Below, in pieces: positions 1 to 6,010 of a stretch of 7,988 nucleotides of DNA. Position 1 is the first letter of the stretch. The number at the start of each line of letters is the position of its first letter. The stretch is from Alphaproteobacteria bacterium. Its GTDB lineage: Bacteria > Pseudomonadota > Alphaproteobacteria > Micropepsales > Micropepsaceae. The notes below the pieces were generated by a model. The model was not told the DNA's origin and did no database searches. It saw only the letters and a list, made by a program, of their open reading frames with translations. The translations under genes and the position numbers were made by a program. The DNA lies in NCBI GenBank assembly GCA_003131925.1, contig PKWC01000109.1, positions 218 to 8,205 on the forward strand, read 5' to 3'.

Positions 1-611
1 GCCGCGCGGAACATGCGGCCGACGCCGTCATCCATGTTGCGGGCGTGCTCTTTGCCATCAATGGCGGGCTGTGGCTCCTCTTCCATGTGACGGGATTGAG
101 TGTGGTCGTGAGCGTCTCTGTCTATTGCGTGGGGCTCGTTGCGATGCTCACGGCTTCCGCGATTTACAACCTCGTGCCGTACGGCAACGCGAAAGACTGG
201 CTGCGCCGTTTCGATCACGCGGCGATCTTCATCATGATCGCCGCGACCTACACGCCCTTCGCCATGAACCGCCTGCAGCAGCCGACCGGCGACATCATTC
301 TTGCGCTCATCTGGCTGGGAGCGACGATCGGCGTGATCGTGAAGATGCTGTACCCCCGCCGGTTCGAATTGGCGAGCATCGCTCTGTATCTTGGCGTGGG
401 CTGACTGATCGTAACCGTCCTCAGGCCTCTCTCTGCCGCCATGGCCGCAACGGATTTCTGGCTGCTGATGGTAGGCGCCCTGATCTATTCGGCCGGCGTC
501 ATTTTCTATCTGCTCGAACGGCTCTCCTTTCACAAAGCTATCTGGCATGGCTTCGTGCTGGCCGCAGCCGTTCTGCACTTCACGGCGATCGCGAGCGAAT
601 TCGCGATCTGA
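1..611 (+). pseudogene. Hemolysin III / PAQR-family membrane protein, 5'-partial, interrupted by an in-frame TGA
   Basis: Reading frame 3 is open from the window edge and encodes a multi-pass membrane protein of the hemolysin III (TrhA/YqfA, PAQR/CREST) family. Visible hallmarks are an N-terminal ADAVIHVAG segment, the RRFDHAAIFIMIAATYTP block, and a C-terminal IWHGFVLAAAVLH segment. These carry the conserved Asp/His residues of the superfamily. The frame is stopped by TGA at 402-404 directly after LYLGVG, yet the same frame continues without a gap through LIVTVLRPL and further hydrophobic segments to a natural TGA at 609-611. Family members normally have Gly-Trp at this point, so TGG to TGA is the simplest explanation. 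Only about ten N-terminal residues seem to lie outside the window. The family's exact biochemical role is unsettled; hemolytic activity should not be assumed. Family call is firm; whether the gene is truly broken or the base is an error is open. Confidence 0.88.
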
Positions 612-711
612 TACGGCGCGCCCGTCGCCGGACGACATGGCCGCGTTCGGGTCTGGCGCGTGCGGTCCACGCATGAGACTGTAGCAACGCCGTTCGGACG
701 GTCCTTGCCGC

Positions 712-1323
712 TTGATTCTCGACCTTCCCTACAATTTCCACTGGATCAAGCGGGGCGAGGCGGCGCGGTCCGCGCAGGCCTATATGGGATTTCTGCGACC
801 GTTCCTGCGCGCACACGGCATCCGGGCGCTCGTCAATCTGAGAGGATCAAATCCGCGCTATTTCTGGTGGAGGCATGAAACGCGCGTCTGCGCGAAGGAA
901 CACGTCATGCATCGCGACGTAAGGCTCAATTCGCGCCAGCTGCCCATGCCCGCGATGCTCGTGGACCTGCTTGACGCGTATGAGGAAGTGCCGCGCCCGT
1001 TCCTGCTCAAATGTTCGGGAGGTCAGGATCGGACCAGCCTCGCTGCGGCGCTCTTCGTTGTGCATCGCCACGGCTGGAGCGCTTTTGCGAAGGCCGAACG
1101 CCAATTCGCCCAATGGCCCTATCTGCACCGGCCGCGTGCGCAGCAGCGATGGCTCAGGCTCCTACTGCACTTCGCGCGCGAACAGGCGGCAGGCGCTTCG
1201 CTGCGGAACTGGGTCGAGCGGGATTATTCCGCGTGTGCATTTAAGGAATGGCTCGAGGCGCGGGGGGAGGGACAATCGTTTCAGGGCCTTTATGGCGTGC
1301 GGGGAAATGCTCCAAGGCGATGA
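712..1323 (+). CDS. Protein tyrosine phosphatase-like protein (CX5R motif)
   Basis: This 203-residue protein contains the phosphatase P-loop signature CSGGQDRTS (C101 to R107), the CX5R motif of tyrosine/dual-specificity phosphatases, in which the Cys is the nucleophile and the Arg binds phosphate. D69, about 32 residues earlier in HRDVRLN, is a plausible general acid. The HGIRALVNLRG segment is typical of the strand preceding the catalytic region in small dual-specificity-like phosphatases. No signal peptide or membrane segment is seen, so it is probably cytoplasmic. The start is weakly defined: an in-frame TAG at 682-684 leaves TTG at 712 as the only early start, without a good Shine-Dalgarno; the next is ATG at 784. 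The stop lies 4 nt before the alkB start, which suggests co-transcription. The substrate cannot be read from sequence. Family call is good; the start is uncertain. Confidence 0.85.
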   Translation: MILDLPYNFHWIKRGEAARSAQAYMGFLRPFLRAHGIRALVNLRGSNPRYFWWRHETRVCAKEHVMHRDVRLNSRQLPMPAMLVDLLDAYEEVPRPFLLKCSGGQDRTSLAAALFVVHRHGWSAFAKAERQFAQWPYLHRPRAQQRWLRLLLHFAREQAAGASLRNWVERDYSACAFKEWLEARGEGQSFQGLYGVRGNAPRR

Positions 1324-1327
1324 TGCC

Positions 1328-1957
1328 ATGCCGCATTCCCTTCGAAAACTGGATGTGTCTCCGGGCGTCGTGCTCTGGCCCGGCTGTCTCGAACCGGCCG
1401 CGCAGACCGCGCTGATCGAAGACGTGCTCGTTCGCGTTCGCGACGCACCATTCTACCGGCCGCGCATGCCGCGCTCGGGCAGGCCTTTCAGCGTCGAGGA
1501 GACGAATTTCGGAACTCTCGGATGGTACTCGGATGAAGCCGGCTATCGCTACCAGGCCTGTCATCCGCGAACGCGATGCCGTTGGCCGCCAATGCCGGAA
1601 AGCCTTATCGCGCTCTGGAGCACTTTGACCAATCATCCCGCGCTGCCGGAATGCTGCCTGGTCAACCTCTATCGCGGCGACGCGCGCATGGGGTTGCATC
1701 AGGATCGTGATGAGGCGGCGCTCGATGCGCCGGTGCTATCGATCTCGCTGGGCGACGACGCGATTTTTCGCATCGGCGGTACGACACGCCAGTCGCCGCC
1801 GCGCCGTTTCACGCTGAGATCGGGCGATGCCATTGTTTTCGGCGGCATCGCGCGGCTCGCCTATCATGGCATTGACCGTGTGATCGCGAATTCTTGTTCT
1901 CTGGTGCCAGGTGGCGGGCGCATCAATCTCACGCTTCGCCGCGTATCGCCCGTATAA
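1328..1957 (+). CDS. alkB: AlkB-type alpha-ketoglutarate-dependent DNA dealkylation dioxygenase
   Basis: AlkB enzymes use Fe(II), O2 and 2-oxoglutarate to oxidatively remove methyl groups from 1-methyladenine and 3-methylcytosine in DNA. The 209-residue product is close to the 216 residues of E. coli AlkB. Every key element is visible: GWYSDEAGYRY (residues 65-75, matching the nucleotide-recognition lid), NLY (N113, Y115), the HxD iron motif HQD (H124, D126), SISLGDDAIFRIGG (138-151), distal iron ligand H180, and the RINLTLR signature (R198, R204) that binds 2-oxoglutarate. ATG at 1328 was chosen because AAGG about ten bases upstream is a reasonable ribosome site. In-frame ATGs at 1292 and 1307 would instead overlap the phosphatase gene. 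It is probably co-transcribed with that phosphatase. There is no Ada-like gene or visible Ada box. Predicted active. Confidence 0.93.
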   Translation: MPHSLRKLDVSPGVVLWPGCLEPAAQTALIEDVLVRVRDAPFYRPRMPRSGRPFSVEETNFGTLGWYSDEAGYRYQACHPRTRCRWPPMPESLIALWSTLTNHPALPECCLVNLYRGDARMGLHQDRDEAALDAPVLSISLGDDAIFRIGGTTRQSPPRRFTLRSGDAIVFGGIARLAYHGIDRVIANSCSLVPGGGRINLTLRRVSPV

Positions 1958-1973
1958 GAGAAGAAGGCGCCGT

Positions 1974-2124
1974 GAAAAAGAAGACGCCCGACCAGGGGGC
2001 TGATCGGGCGTCACTGCGCCGTTACGCGCTGGCGCCGGGAGGGGATGACCGGCGCCGATGGAAGGACTCCACCCGGCGTGCGAGCGGGGGGGCAGTGCCT
2101 GCCGGACGGTAAATCGTCCTTCCG
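1974..2124 (-). ncRNA. Candidate structured small RNA with C-rich hairpin loop and intrinsic terminator
   Basis: This gap holds no convincing protein gene, but its minus strand has a run of perfect inverted repeats. In transcript order: P1 is GGAAGGAC (2123-2116) paired with GTCCTTCC (2067-2060). Inside it, P2 is CCGGC (2105-2101) with GCCGG (2077-2073), enclosing a C7 run at 2092-2086. P3 is GGCGCCGG (2056-2049) with CCGGCGCC (2038-2031), with a ten-base loop TCATCCCCTC. P4 is GACGCCCGA (2012-2004) with TCGGGCGTC (1991-1983), followed by TTCTTTTT. A promoter-like sequence upstream places initiation near 2124, exactly where P1 begins. C-rich loops able to pair with Shine-Dalgarno sequences are known in alphaproteobacterial trans-acting sRNAs, so regulation of translation is a plausible but unproven role. 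No match to SRP RNA, 6S RNA, tmRNA or RNase P RNA was recognised. The region could alternatively be the 3' UTR of the MOSC operon. Confidence 0.6.
1975..2012 (-). terminator. Intrinsic terminator (minus strand)
   Basis: A perfect 9-bp GC-rich stem (GACGCCCGA at 2012-2004, TCGGGCGTC at 1991-1983) is extended inside by CAG/CTG around a four-base loop. In the minus-strand direction it is followed directly by TTCTTTTT (1982-1975). It would end the candidate sRNA and any read-through from the MOSC gene before entering alkB antisense. In the plus direction no T-run follows, so it is not a canonical terminator for alkB. Confidence 0.8.
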
Positions 2125-2130
2125 AGGTCA

Positions 2131-2159
2131 AAGCTATGCACTGATGCCACAGTTTGCAA
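2131..2159 (-). promoter_or_regulatory. Possible sigma70-type promoter for the candidate sRNA
   Basis: On the minus strand TTGCAA (2159-2154) is followed after exactly 17 bases by TAGCTT (2136-2131). The -35 matches four of six consensus positions and the -10 is weaker, matching T, A and the final T. The surrounding 2125-2230 stretch is clearly more AT-rich than its neighbours, as expected of a promoter. The predicted start at about 2124 coincides with the first paired stem of the candidate sRNA, and that agreement is the main support. Confidence 0.45.
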
Positions 2160-2235
2160 CTATTTTTTTCGTGATAATTCTGACAGCTCTTTTGTGCGTG
2201 ACAGTGCCATAAGTATCACAAAATCGAGATGCGGA

Positions 2236-2889
2236 TCATTTGTTTGCCGGCGGCAAATTCGCCAGCGCGCGGCGCCAACTTTCAGCAAGCGCCGGCGCGT
2301 CTTGCACCCGCTGGCGCACGGATGACGGGATGCGCGCATCGTGGCGTGCGAAGAATGTCTCGCGGACGTTCGGTCCGCCGCTCGCCGAAATGCGCACGCA
2401 TGCTGCGTGATGCGTGGGCGCCCAACCTTCCTGCGTCACCCGCAGATACCAGCCGCAGCGTCCGGACAACGTCATGGCGTGAGCCACGTCGGAGCGGCTG
2501 TTGAACACATCCACAGTCGCACAGGGCCCGCGCGGCTGGGCGACTTCCAGAATGACGTTGCCCCAGCGGAATCGGTCTCCGATGGAAACATCGCCTTCGT
2601 CCGCGCCGGCGACCGTAAGGTTTTCGCCAAAACATCCCGCAGAGCAGACGAAACCCTTCTCGGCCTGCCACCACGGCCAGTGATCCGCCGAATAGGCATG
2701 CACCGCCTTGTCGATGCCTCCGTGTACGGAACGATCGGCCTGGACGTCCCCCGCGATGCCCTGGCCGCCGACGAACACGATCGGCTCGGCAATCCCCGAC
2801 TTGGCGATCGCCGAAATGATCGGATCGCCGTCTCGAATGCCGATCGGGCTGGCGATACCGCAGTTTACCGATACGAGGATCAACTCCAC
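2236..2889 (-). CDS. MOSC domain protein, YiiM-like
   Basis: This 217-residue protein belongs to the MOSC (molybdenum cofactor sulfurase C-terminal) family and follows the layout of E. coli YiiM, which takes part in molybdenum-cofactor-dependent detoxification of N-hydroxylated bases. Visible motifs are GDVQADRSVHGGIDKAVHAY (47-66), GENLTVAG (88-95), GDRFRWG (104-110) and VAQPRGPC, whose C123 is the conserved MOSC cysteine expected to bind the cofactor. It is followed by SRSDVAHAM and a GWYLRV segment also typical of YiiM. Start: GTG at 2889, four bases after the aminotransferase TGA and without a visible Shine-Dalgarno, so translation probably depends on re-initiation by ribosomes finishing that gene. 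No membrane segment is seen. Family call is firm; the substrate (N-hydroxylated bases or another N-oxide) is inferred from similarity. The C-terminal part after about residue 180 was not assigned to a domain. Confidence 0.88.
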   Translation of the reverse strand: MELILVSVNCGIASPIGIRDGDPIISAIAKSGIAEPIVFVGGQGIAGDVQADRSVHGGIDKAVHAYSADHWPWWQAEKGFVCSAGCFGENLTVAGADEGDVSIGDRFRWGNVILEVAQPRGPCATVDVFNSRSDVAHAMTLSGRCGWYLRVTQEGWAPTHHAACVRISASGGPNVRETFFARHDARIPSSVRQRVQDAPALAESWRRALANLPPANK

Positions 2890-2893
2890 GGCG

Positions 2894-4291
2894 TCATATC
2901 ACGCCGAGATCCCGGGCGGTGCGGTCGATCGCATCCTTCGCCCGGGAGATGATTTCCTCGATCTCCGACTCGCTTGCGACAAGAGGTGGCGCGAGAACCA
3001 TCGTGTCGCGGATGGCGCGCATGACCAGGCCGTTTTCGAAGCAATAATTGCGGCAACGCGTGCCCACGTCCGAATCGCGAGGGAAAAATCTGCGGACGCG
3101 CTTGTCGGGCACCAGCTCGATCGCCGCCAGCATGCCGCTTCCCCGCACCTCGCCCACGATCGGATGGGATTCGAAGGTCTCGCGAAGCCGCCTTTGCAGG
3201 TAGGGACCGATCGTGTGCTTCACGCGGGGAACAAGGCCGTATTTTTCCAGCACTTCGAGATTCTTTAGCGCGACCGCTGCGGCCACCGGATGCCCCGAAT
3301 AGGTGAAACCGTGCACGAGCTCTTCGTTGGCGGACATGATCGCTTCCGCCATCCGCGAACCGAGCGATACGGCCGAAATCGGTTGGTAGCCCGACGAAAG
3401 CCCCTTCGCCATCGTCATGATGTCAGGAGCGATCGCATAGGTGTCGGCGCCAAACCATTCGCCGGTGCGGCCAAAGCCCGTGATCACTTCGTCGAGGTGC
3501 AGGAGCACATCGTACTCGCGGCAGATTCGTTGCACTTCCGGCCAGTAGGTAGCGGGTGGAAAAATCAGGCCGCCGGCGCCCTGGACAGGTTCCGCGGAGA
3601 ACGACGCGATGCGGTGCGCGCCGATTTCGCGGATCTTTTCTTCGAGGCGCTCGGCGATCAACAGCCCGAATTCCTCCGGCCCAATGTCGCCGTAGCCGGC
3701 CGTCTTTGCTGCGAACCAATAGGGCGCCGGCACTTTCTCGAAGCCCGGCAAAGGCAGATCCCATTGCGGATGCATCGGCGAAAGCCCGGAGAGCGAAGCC
3801 GCCGCCATGGTCACGCCGTGATAGGCGTAGTCGCGTGACAGGTGAATCTTCTTTTCCGGCCGGCCTTTGAGATTCCAATAGTAGCGGATCAGCTTGAGCG
3901 CGGAATCATTGGCTTCGGAGCCCGAGTTGGCGAACAGCACGCGCTCATGTTCTTCCGGCAGGATCTGCGCGAGCTTTGCCGCCAGTTCGACCGTCCAGGG
4001 ATTGGTCGTCTTGAAAAAATGATTGTAGTAGGGAAGCGTCTTCAGCGCCTCGCAACCGGCCTCGGCCAGTTCGCGGTTTCCGTAACCCACCTGCACGCAC
4101 CACAGTCCGGACATTCCGTCGATGAGGAGCTTGCCCTCGGAATCCCAAAGGTAGACGCCGTCGGCCCTGGTGATGACGCGCACGCCTTCGCGAATAAGCG
4201 CAGCCGCATCCGAAAAAGGATGAATGTGGTGCGCAGCGTCGAGCGCCTGCCAGTGTCTGGTGAGATTGTGTGTCGTGCTGTCCCGCGCCAT
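2894..4291 (-). CDS. spuC: Class III polyamine (putrescine):pyruvate aminotransferase, SpuC-like
   Basis: This is a PLP-dependent class III (omega) aminotransferase of 465 residues, normal for the family. Visible landmarks, numbered from the chosen start: phosphate-binding GSEAN (G124, S125), YHG (Y157, H158), the PLP-ring DEVITGFGRTG with D267, and the Schiff-base lysine K296 in MTMAKGLSSGYQPISAV. The sequence style (MSGLWCVQVGYG, YYNHFFKTTNPW) fits the SpuC/putrescine-pyruvate and beta-alanine-pyruvate group. Neighbouring SpuA- and SpuB-like genes favour polyamine catabolism, where it would convert putrescine plus pyruvate to 4-aminobutanal plus alanine in the cytoplasm. Start: ATG at 4291 (MARDSTTHNLTRHWQALD). 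A longer frame back to a GTG at 4357 runs through a hairpin and reads as non-coding. The stop is 4 nt before the MOSC gene. Family certain; substrate moderately sure. Confidence 0.9.
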   Translation of the reverse strand: MARDSTTHNLTRHWQALDAAHHIHPFSDAAALIREGVRVITRADGVYLWDSEGKLLIDGMSGLWCVQVGYGNRELAEAGCEALKTLPYYNHFFKTTNPWTVELAAKLAQILPEEHERVLFANSGSEANDSALKLIRYYWNLKGRPEKKIHLSRDYAYHGVTMAAASLSGLSPMHPQWDLPLPGFEKVPAPYWFAAKTAGYGDIGPEEFGLLIAERLEEKIREIGAHRIASFSAEPVQGAGGLIFPPATYWPEVQRICREYDVLLHLDEVITGFGRTGEWFGADTYAIAPDIMTMAKGLSSGYQPISAVSLGSRMAEAIMSANEELVHGFTYSGHPVAAAVALKNLEVLEKYGLVPRVKHTIGPYLQRRLRETFESHPIVGEVRGSGMLAAIELVPDKRVRRFFPRDSDVGTRCRNYCFENGLVMRAIRDTMVLAPPLVASESEIEEIISRAKDAIDRTARDLGVI

Positions 4292-4333
4292 GACCGTTCT
4301 CTGCTTGCGAAAGGAAGAGGTTCGCGCGGGATG

Positions 4334-4371
4334 GTCGGGTCTAACCCGACAACGCACGCGCGCATGCGCGC
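4334..4371. repeat. Two perfect palindromes upstream of the aminotransferase gene
   Basis: In the 191-bp gap between the AHSA1 gene and the aminotransferase, GTCGGGT (4334-4340) and ACCCGAC (4344-4350) form a perfect 7-bp inverted repeat around three bases. Eight bases further, GCGCGCATGCGCGC (4358-4371) is a perfect 14-bp palindrome. They lie 43 to 80 bases upstream of the ATG at 4291, where a leader hairpin or an operator would sit. No convincing promoter hexamers were found in this gap, and no T-run follows in either direction, so they are not canonical terminators. GC-only palindromes arise by chance fairly often in high-GC DNA. Confidence 0.5.
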
Positions 4372-4482
4372 CGGACTATGGATTGAATCCGATGCGGGCG
4401 CAGAGAATTAACAAAGCGCGTTTGACGGTCACGGGCCCACTCTAGCAGCGTGTCCGCGCGGTGAGAAGCAATAGTCCGTGAA

Positions 4483-4949
4483 TTAAGCCGTCGCGCGCCG
4501 GGCAAACAGGTCAAGCAGCGATCCCCAGCCCTGCGGCGAATCGACCGCCGCGCGAATATCCTCCGCATCTGCGGCTACGATTCGGTGCTCGAGTTCGACG
4601 CGCGTCGCCTTGTCGCCTTCGGGAATGAACCGTATTTCGACCTCGCTCTGGACGCCTTCGTCGGGCTGGAATTTCCCGTTGATGTGCCAGGAGAGAACCA
4701 CGCGCGACGGGGGCTCCACGCCAGCACCGTTCCCCAGTTGCATTCGGAGTCATCCACGCCTTTTTCGTACCAGCGTCCACCTGCCCGCGGCTCTATTACG
4801 GCTTCCTTCATCTCGGCGTTGCCGATGTGATGCGATTTCGGCCACCACGAATCGAAGCGTGCCGTGAAAACTTCGAAGGCGCGAGCCTGGGACGCGCTGA
4901 CGCGGACGCTCTTCTTCACAGGCGCGACACGGATTGTATGCATTGTCAC
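4483..4949 (-). pseudogene. AHSA1/SRPBCC-domain protein, interrupted by a 1-nt frameshift
   Basis: Two overlapping frames together give one complete protein of about 155 residues of the AHSA1 (Aha1 C-terminal-like) branch of the SRPBCC/START fold, a lipid- or ligand-binding cavity domain. The first frame runs from GTG at 4949 (MTMHTIRVAPVKKSVRVSAS) through the conserved FDSWWPKSHHIG and GGRWYEKGVDDSECNWGTVLAW. There it loses the family pattern, which resumes in the next frame as PPSRVVLSWHINGKFQPDE and runs to TAA at 4485-4483. One extra base, either a G in TGGAG (near 4716-4717) or a C in the C5 run (4713-4709), restores W(E/S)PPSRVV. The GTG start overlaps the ArsR stop as GTGA, with AAGGAG eight bases upstream, so the two are translationally coupled. 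AHSA1 proteins are often paired with ArsR regulators, and their ligands are mostly unknown. May be a sequencing error rather than a true pseudogene. Confidence 0.87.
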
Positions 4950-5266
4950 TTTGAGTTCTCCTTCCCGGCTGTTTTCTCGACTTCGGCGCGGAAGGCGTCG
5001 AGCGCCGAATCCCAGAACTGATCGAGCCAGGCGCGAAGCTGGCCCAGCCCCTTCGGGTCGATACTGTAGACATGGCGCGCGCCCTCACGTTCGTCATGCA
5101 CGAGCCGGGCCTCTTTGAGCACCTTCAAATGCTGCGATACGGCCGGGCGGCTGACGGGAAGTCCGGCCGCGAGCTTGCCCACGGGCCTGGGTCCCTTACG
5201 GAGCCGCTCGAAGATGCGGCGCCGGGTGGGGTCGGCCAGGGCCGTCAAGGCATTTCCATAAGCCAT
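4946..5266 (-). CDS. ArsR/SmtB-family winged-helix transcriptional regulator
   Basis: The 106-residue product is a compact winged helix-turn-helix protein of ArsR type. ALADPTRRRIFERL (residues 10-22) is the typical first helix pair, PVSRPAVSQHLKVLKEARLV (37-56) contains the DNA-recognition helix, and HDEREGARHVYSID (57-70) is the beta wing. The ELCVCDL metal-binding motif of ArsR/SmtB is absent and no Cys is present, so it is probably not a metal sensor. It matches the subgroup usually encoded next to AHSA1 proteins. Start: ATG at 5266, without a strong Shine-Dalgarno, 23 bases after the GST stop. Its stop overlaps the AHSA1 start by 4 nt. It is likely an autorepressor of the GST-ArsR-AHSA1 operon acting on the palindromes at 6013-6047; this is an inference from position and symmetry. 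Effector unknown. Confidence 0.92.
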   Translation of the reverse strand: MAYGNALTALADPTRRRIFERLRKGPRPVGKLAAGLPVSRPAVSQHLKVLKEARLVHDEREGARHVYSIDPKGLGQLRAWLDQFWDSALDAFRAEVEKTAGKENSK

Positions 5267-5289
5267 GGAACGTGGAGTGCCGCGCCGTG

Positions 5290-5949
5290 TCACGCCGCCT
5301 TGGCCAGTTCCGCAACCCGCTCCCATGTCGTCGTCTTGAAACTGACGCGATGATTCATGCGATCGAGCCAGCCGACAAGGTTGAGAGTGGTCGCCGTCAG
5401 GGGCTTCCATTCCGGCGTCATGGCGAGAAAGTCGAGTTGCGTCGCCACATGAATATCCGCCAGACTGACTTTGTCCGCTGCGAAATAGGACTTGTTGCCG
5501 AGCAGACGCGACAGCTCCTTGAACACGATATGCGCCTTCGGCATCGCTTCGGCGATGGCCGCCTCGTCGGGTGACATACCCATCAGGCGTGGCCCTACTA
5601 TGCGATGGAAGGCGATGACGTTGCCTACACCCTGGAACAGGTACCAATCGCAGACATTCATCACCTGATCCATCCGGGCAGCGGCCCTCGGATCGGCGGG
5701 CGTCAGAGCAGGCTCGCGCAAAACCCGATCGAGATAGCGCAGAATGGCCTGCGTCTCATAGATCATGAAACCATCGTGTTCGAGAACCGGCACGCGCCCG
5801 AACGGATGACGCGAAATATGTGGCTCGTTTCGCGTTGTTCCGGGTGCGACGGGCACGAGCCGGTAGCGCGCGCCCTTCTCGGCCAGGGTTGCAAGGACCG
5901 CTCTCCCGTATGGGCTTCCGGGAATGTTGTGGACGATAAACTCGGACAT
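5290..5949 (-). CDS. Glutathione S-transferase family protein
   Basis: A 219-residue soluble GST. The N-terminal thioredoxin-like domain (about 1-77) shows PGSPYGRAVLATLAEKG, with S12 in the usual active-site region. It also shows RVPVLEHDG with the cis-proline P54, and the glutathione-binding ETQAILRYLD (E65, T66; Ser is more usual at the second position). The remainder is an all-helical C-terminal domain with the conserved N-capping-like SLADIHVATQLDF segment (about 163-175). GSTs conjugate glutathione to electrophiles or carry out related thiol chemistry; the substrate here cannot be read. Start: ATG at 5949, preceded by a strong Shine-Dalgarno AAGGAGGG (5968-5961) eleven bases upstream. 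First gene of the GST-ArsR-AHSA1 operon, with its own promoter and palindromic operators upstream, implying induction by a small molecule or stress. Confidence 0.92.
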   Translation of the reverse strand: MSEFIVHNIPGSPYGRAVLATLAEKGARYRLVPVAPGTTRNEPHISRHPFGRVPVLEHDGFMIYETQAILRYLDRVLREPALTPADPRAAARMDQVMNVCDWYLFQGVGNVIAFHRIVGPRLMGMSPDEAAIAEAMPKAHIVFKELSRLLGNKSYFAADKVSLADIHVATQLDFLAMTPEWKPLTATTLNLVGWLDRMNHRVSFKTTTWERVAELAKAA

Positions 5950-5960
5950 GGATAGATAAT

Positions 5961-5968
5961 CCCTCCTT
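5961..5968 (-). promoter_or_regulatory. Strong ribosome binding site of the GST gene
   Basis: AAGGAGGG on the minus strand, eleven bases before ATG 5949. It is the strongest Shine-Dalgarno in the window and fixes the GST start. Confidence 0.8.
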
Positions 5969-6010
5969 CGAAATCGGCCATCCGCCTGAGCGATGGCTCG
6001 ATCGCGAGTA

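Noticed and set aside
402..404. TGA recoded as Trp genome-wide
   Set aside because: TGA serves as the ordinary stop for the phosphatase, puuA, puuD, arsR, GST and aminotransferase genes here, and all use TGG for Trp.
1972..2112. Plus-strand ORF starting GTG with a purine-rich GAAGAAGG upstream, about 46 residues
   Set aside because: Its composition is low-complexity and Arg-rich, its KKK start is simply the antisense of the terminator T-run, and the region is better explained by stems on the minus strand.
1974..2124. Bacterial SRP RNA, 6S RNA, RNase P RNA or a common riboswitch
   Set aside because: The conserved SRP GGAAGCAGC tetraloop region, the 6S long irregular hairpin with paired ends, RNase P core motifs and TPP/FMN/cobalamin motifs are not visible, and no gene lies downstream of the terminator on that strand for a riboswitch to control.
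2160..2168. T7 run after AGTT-TGC-AACT as a plus-strand terminator for alkB
   Set aside because: The stem is only 4 bp and AT-rich, too weak to call; it lies in what looks like a minus-strand promoter region.
2187..2225. GTGA/TCAC repeats near 2199-2220 as a CRP/FNR-type site
   Set aside because: The half-sites TGTGA and TCACG are 13 bases apart, not the 6 expected for CRP, and no FNR spacing fits.
2341..2952. Long plus-strand ORF opposite the MOSC gene
   Set aside because: It is an antisense shadow of a high-GC coding region, with Arg/Ala-rich composition and no domain resemblance; the minus-strand MOSC motifs are unambiguous.
4292..4357. N-terminal extension of the aminotransferase to a GTG at 4357
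   Set aside because: The extra 22 residues are Arg/Pro-rich, encode a hairpin region and do not resemble family N-termini; ATG 4291 gives the normal start.
4373..4395. GGATTGAATCC resembling a tRNA T-arm
   Set aside because: No acceptor stem, D-arm, anticodon arm or CCA context can be built around it on either strand.
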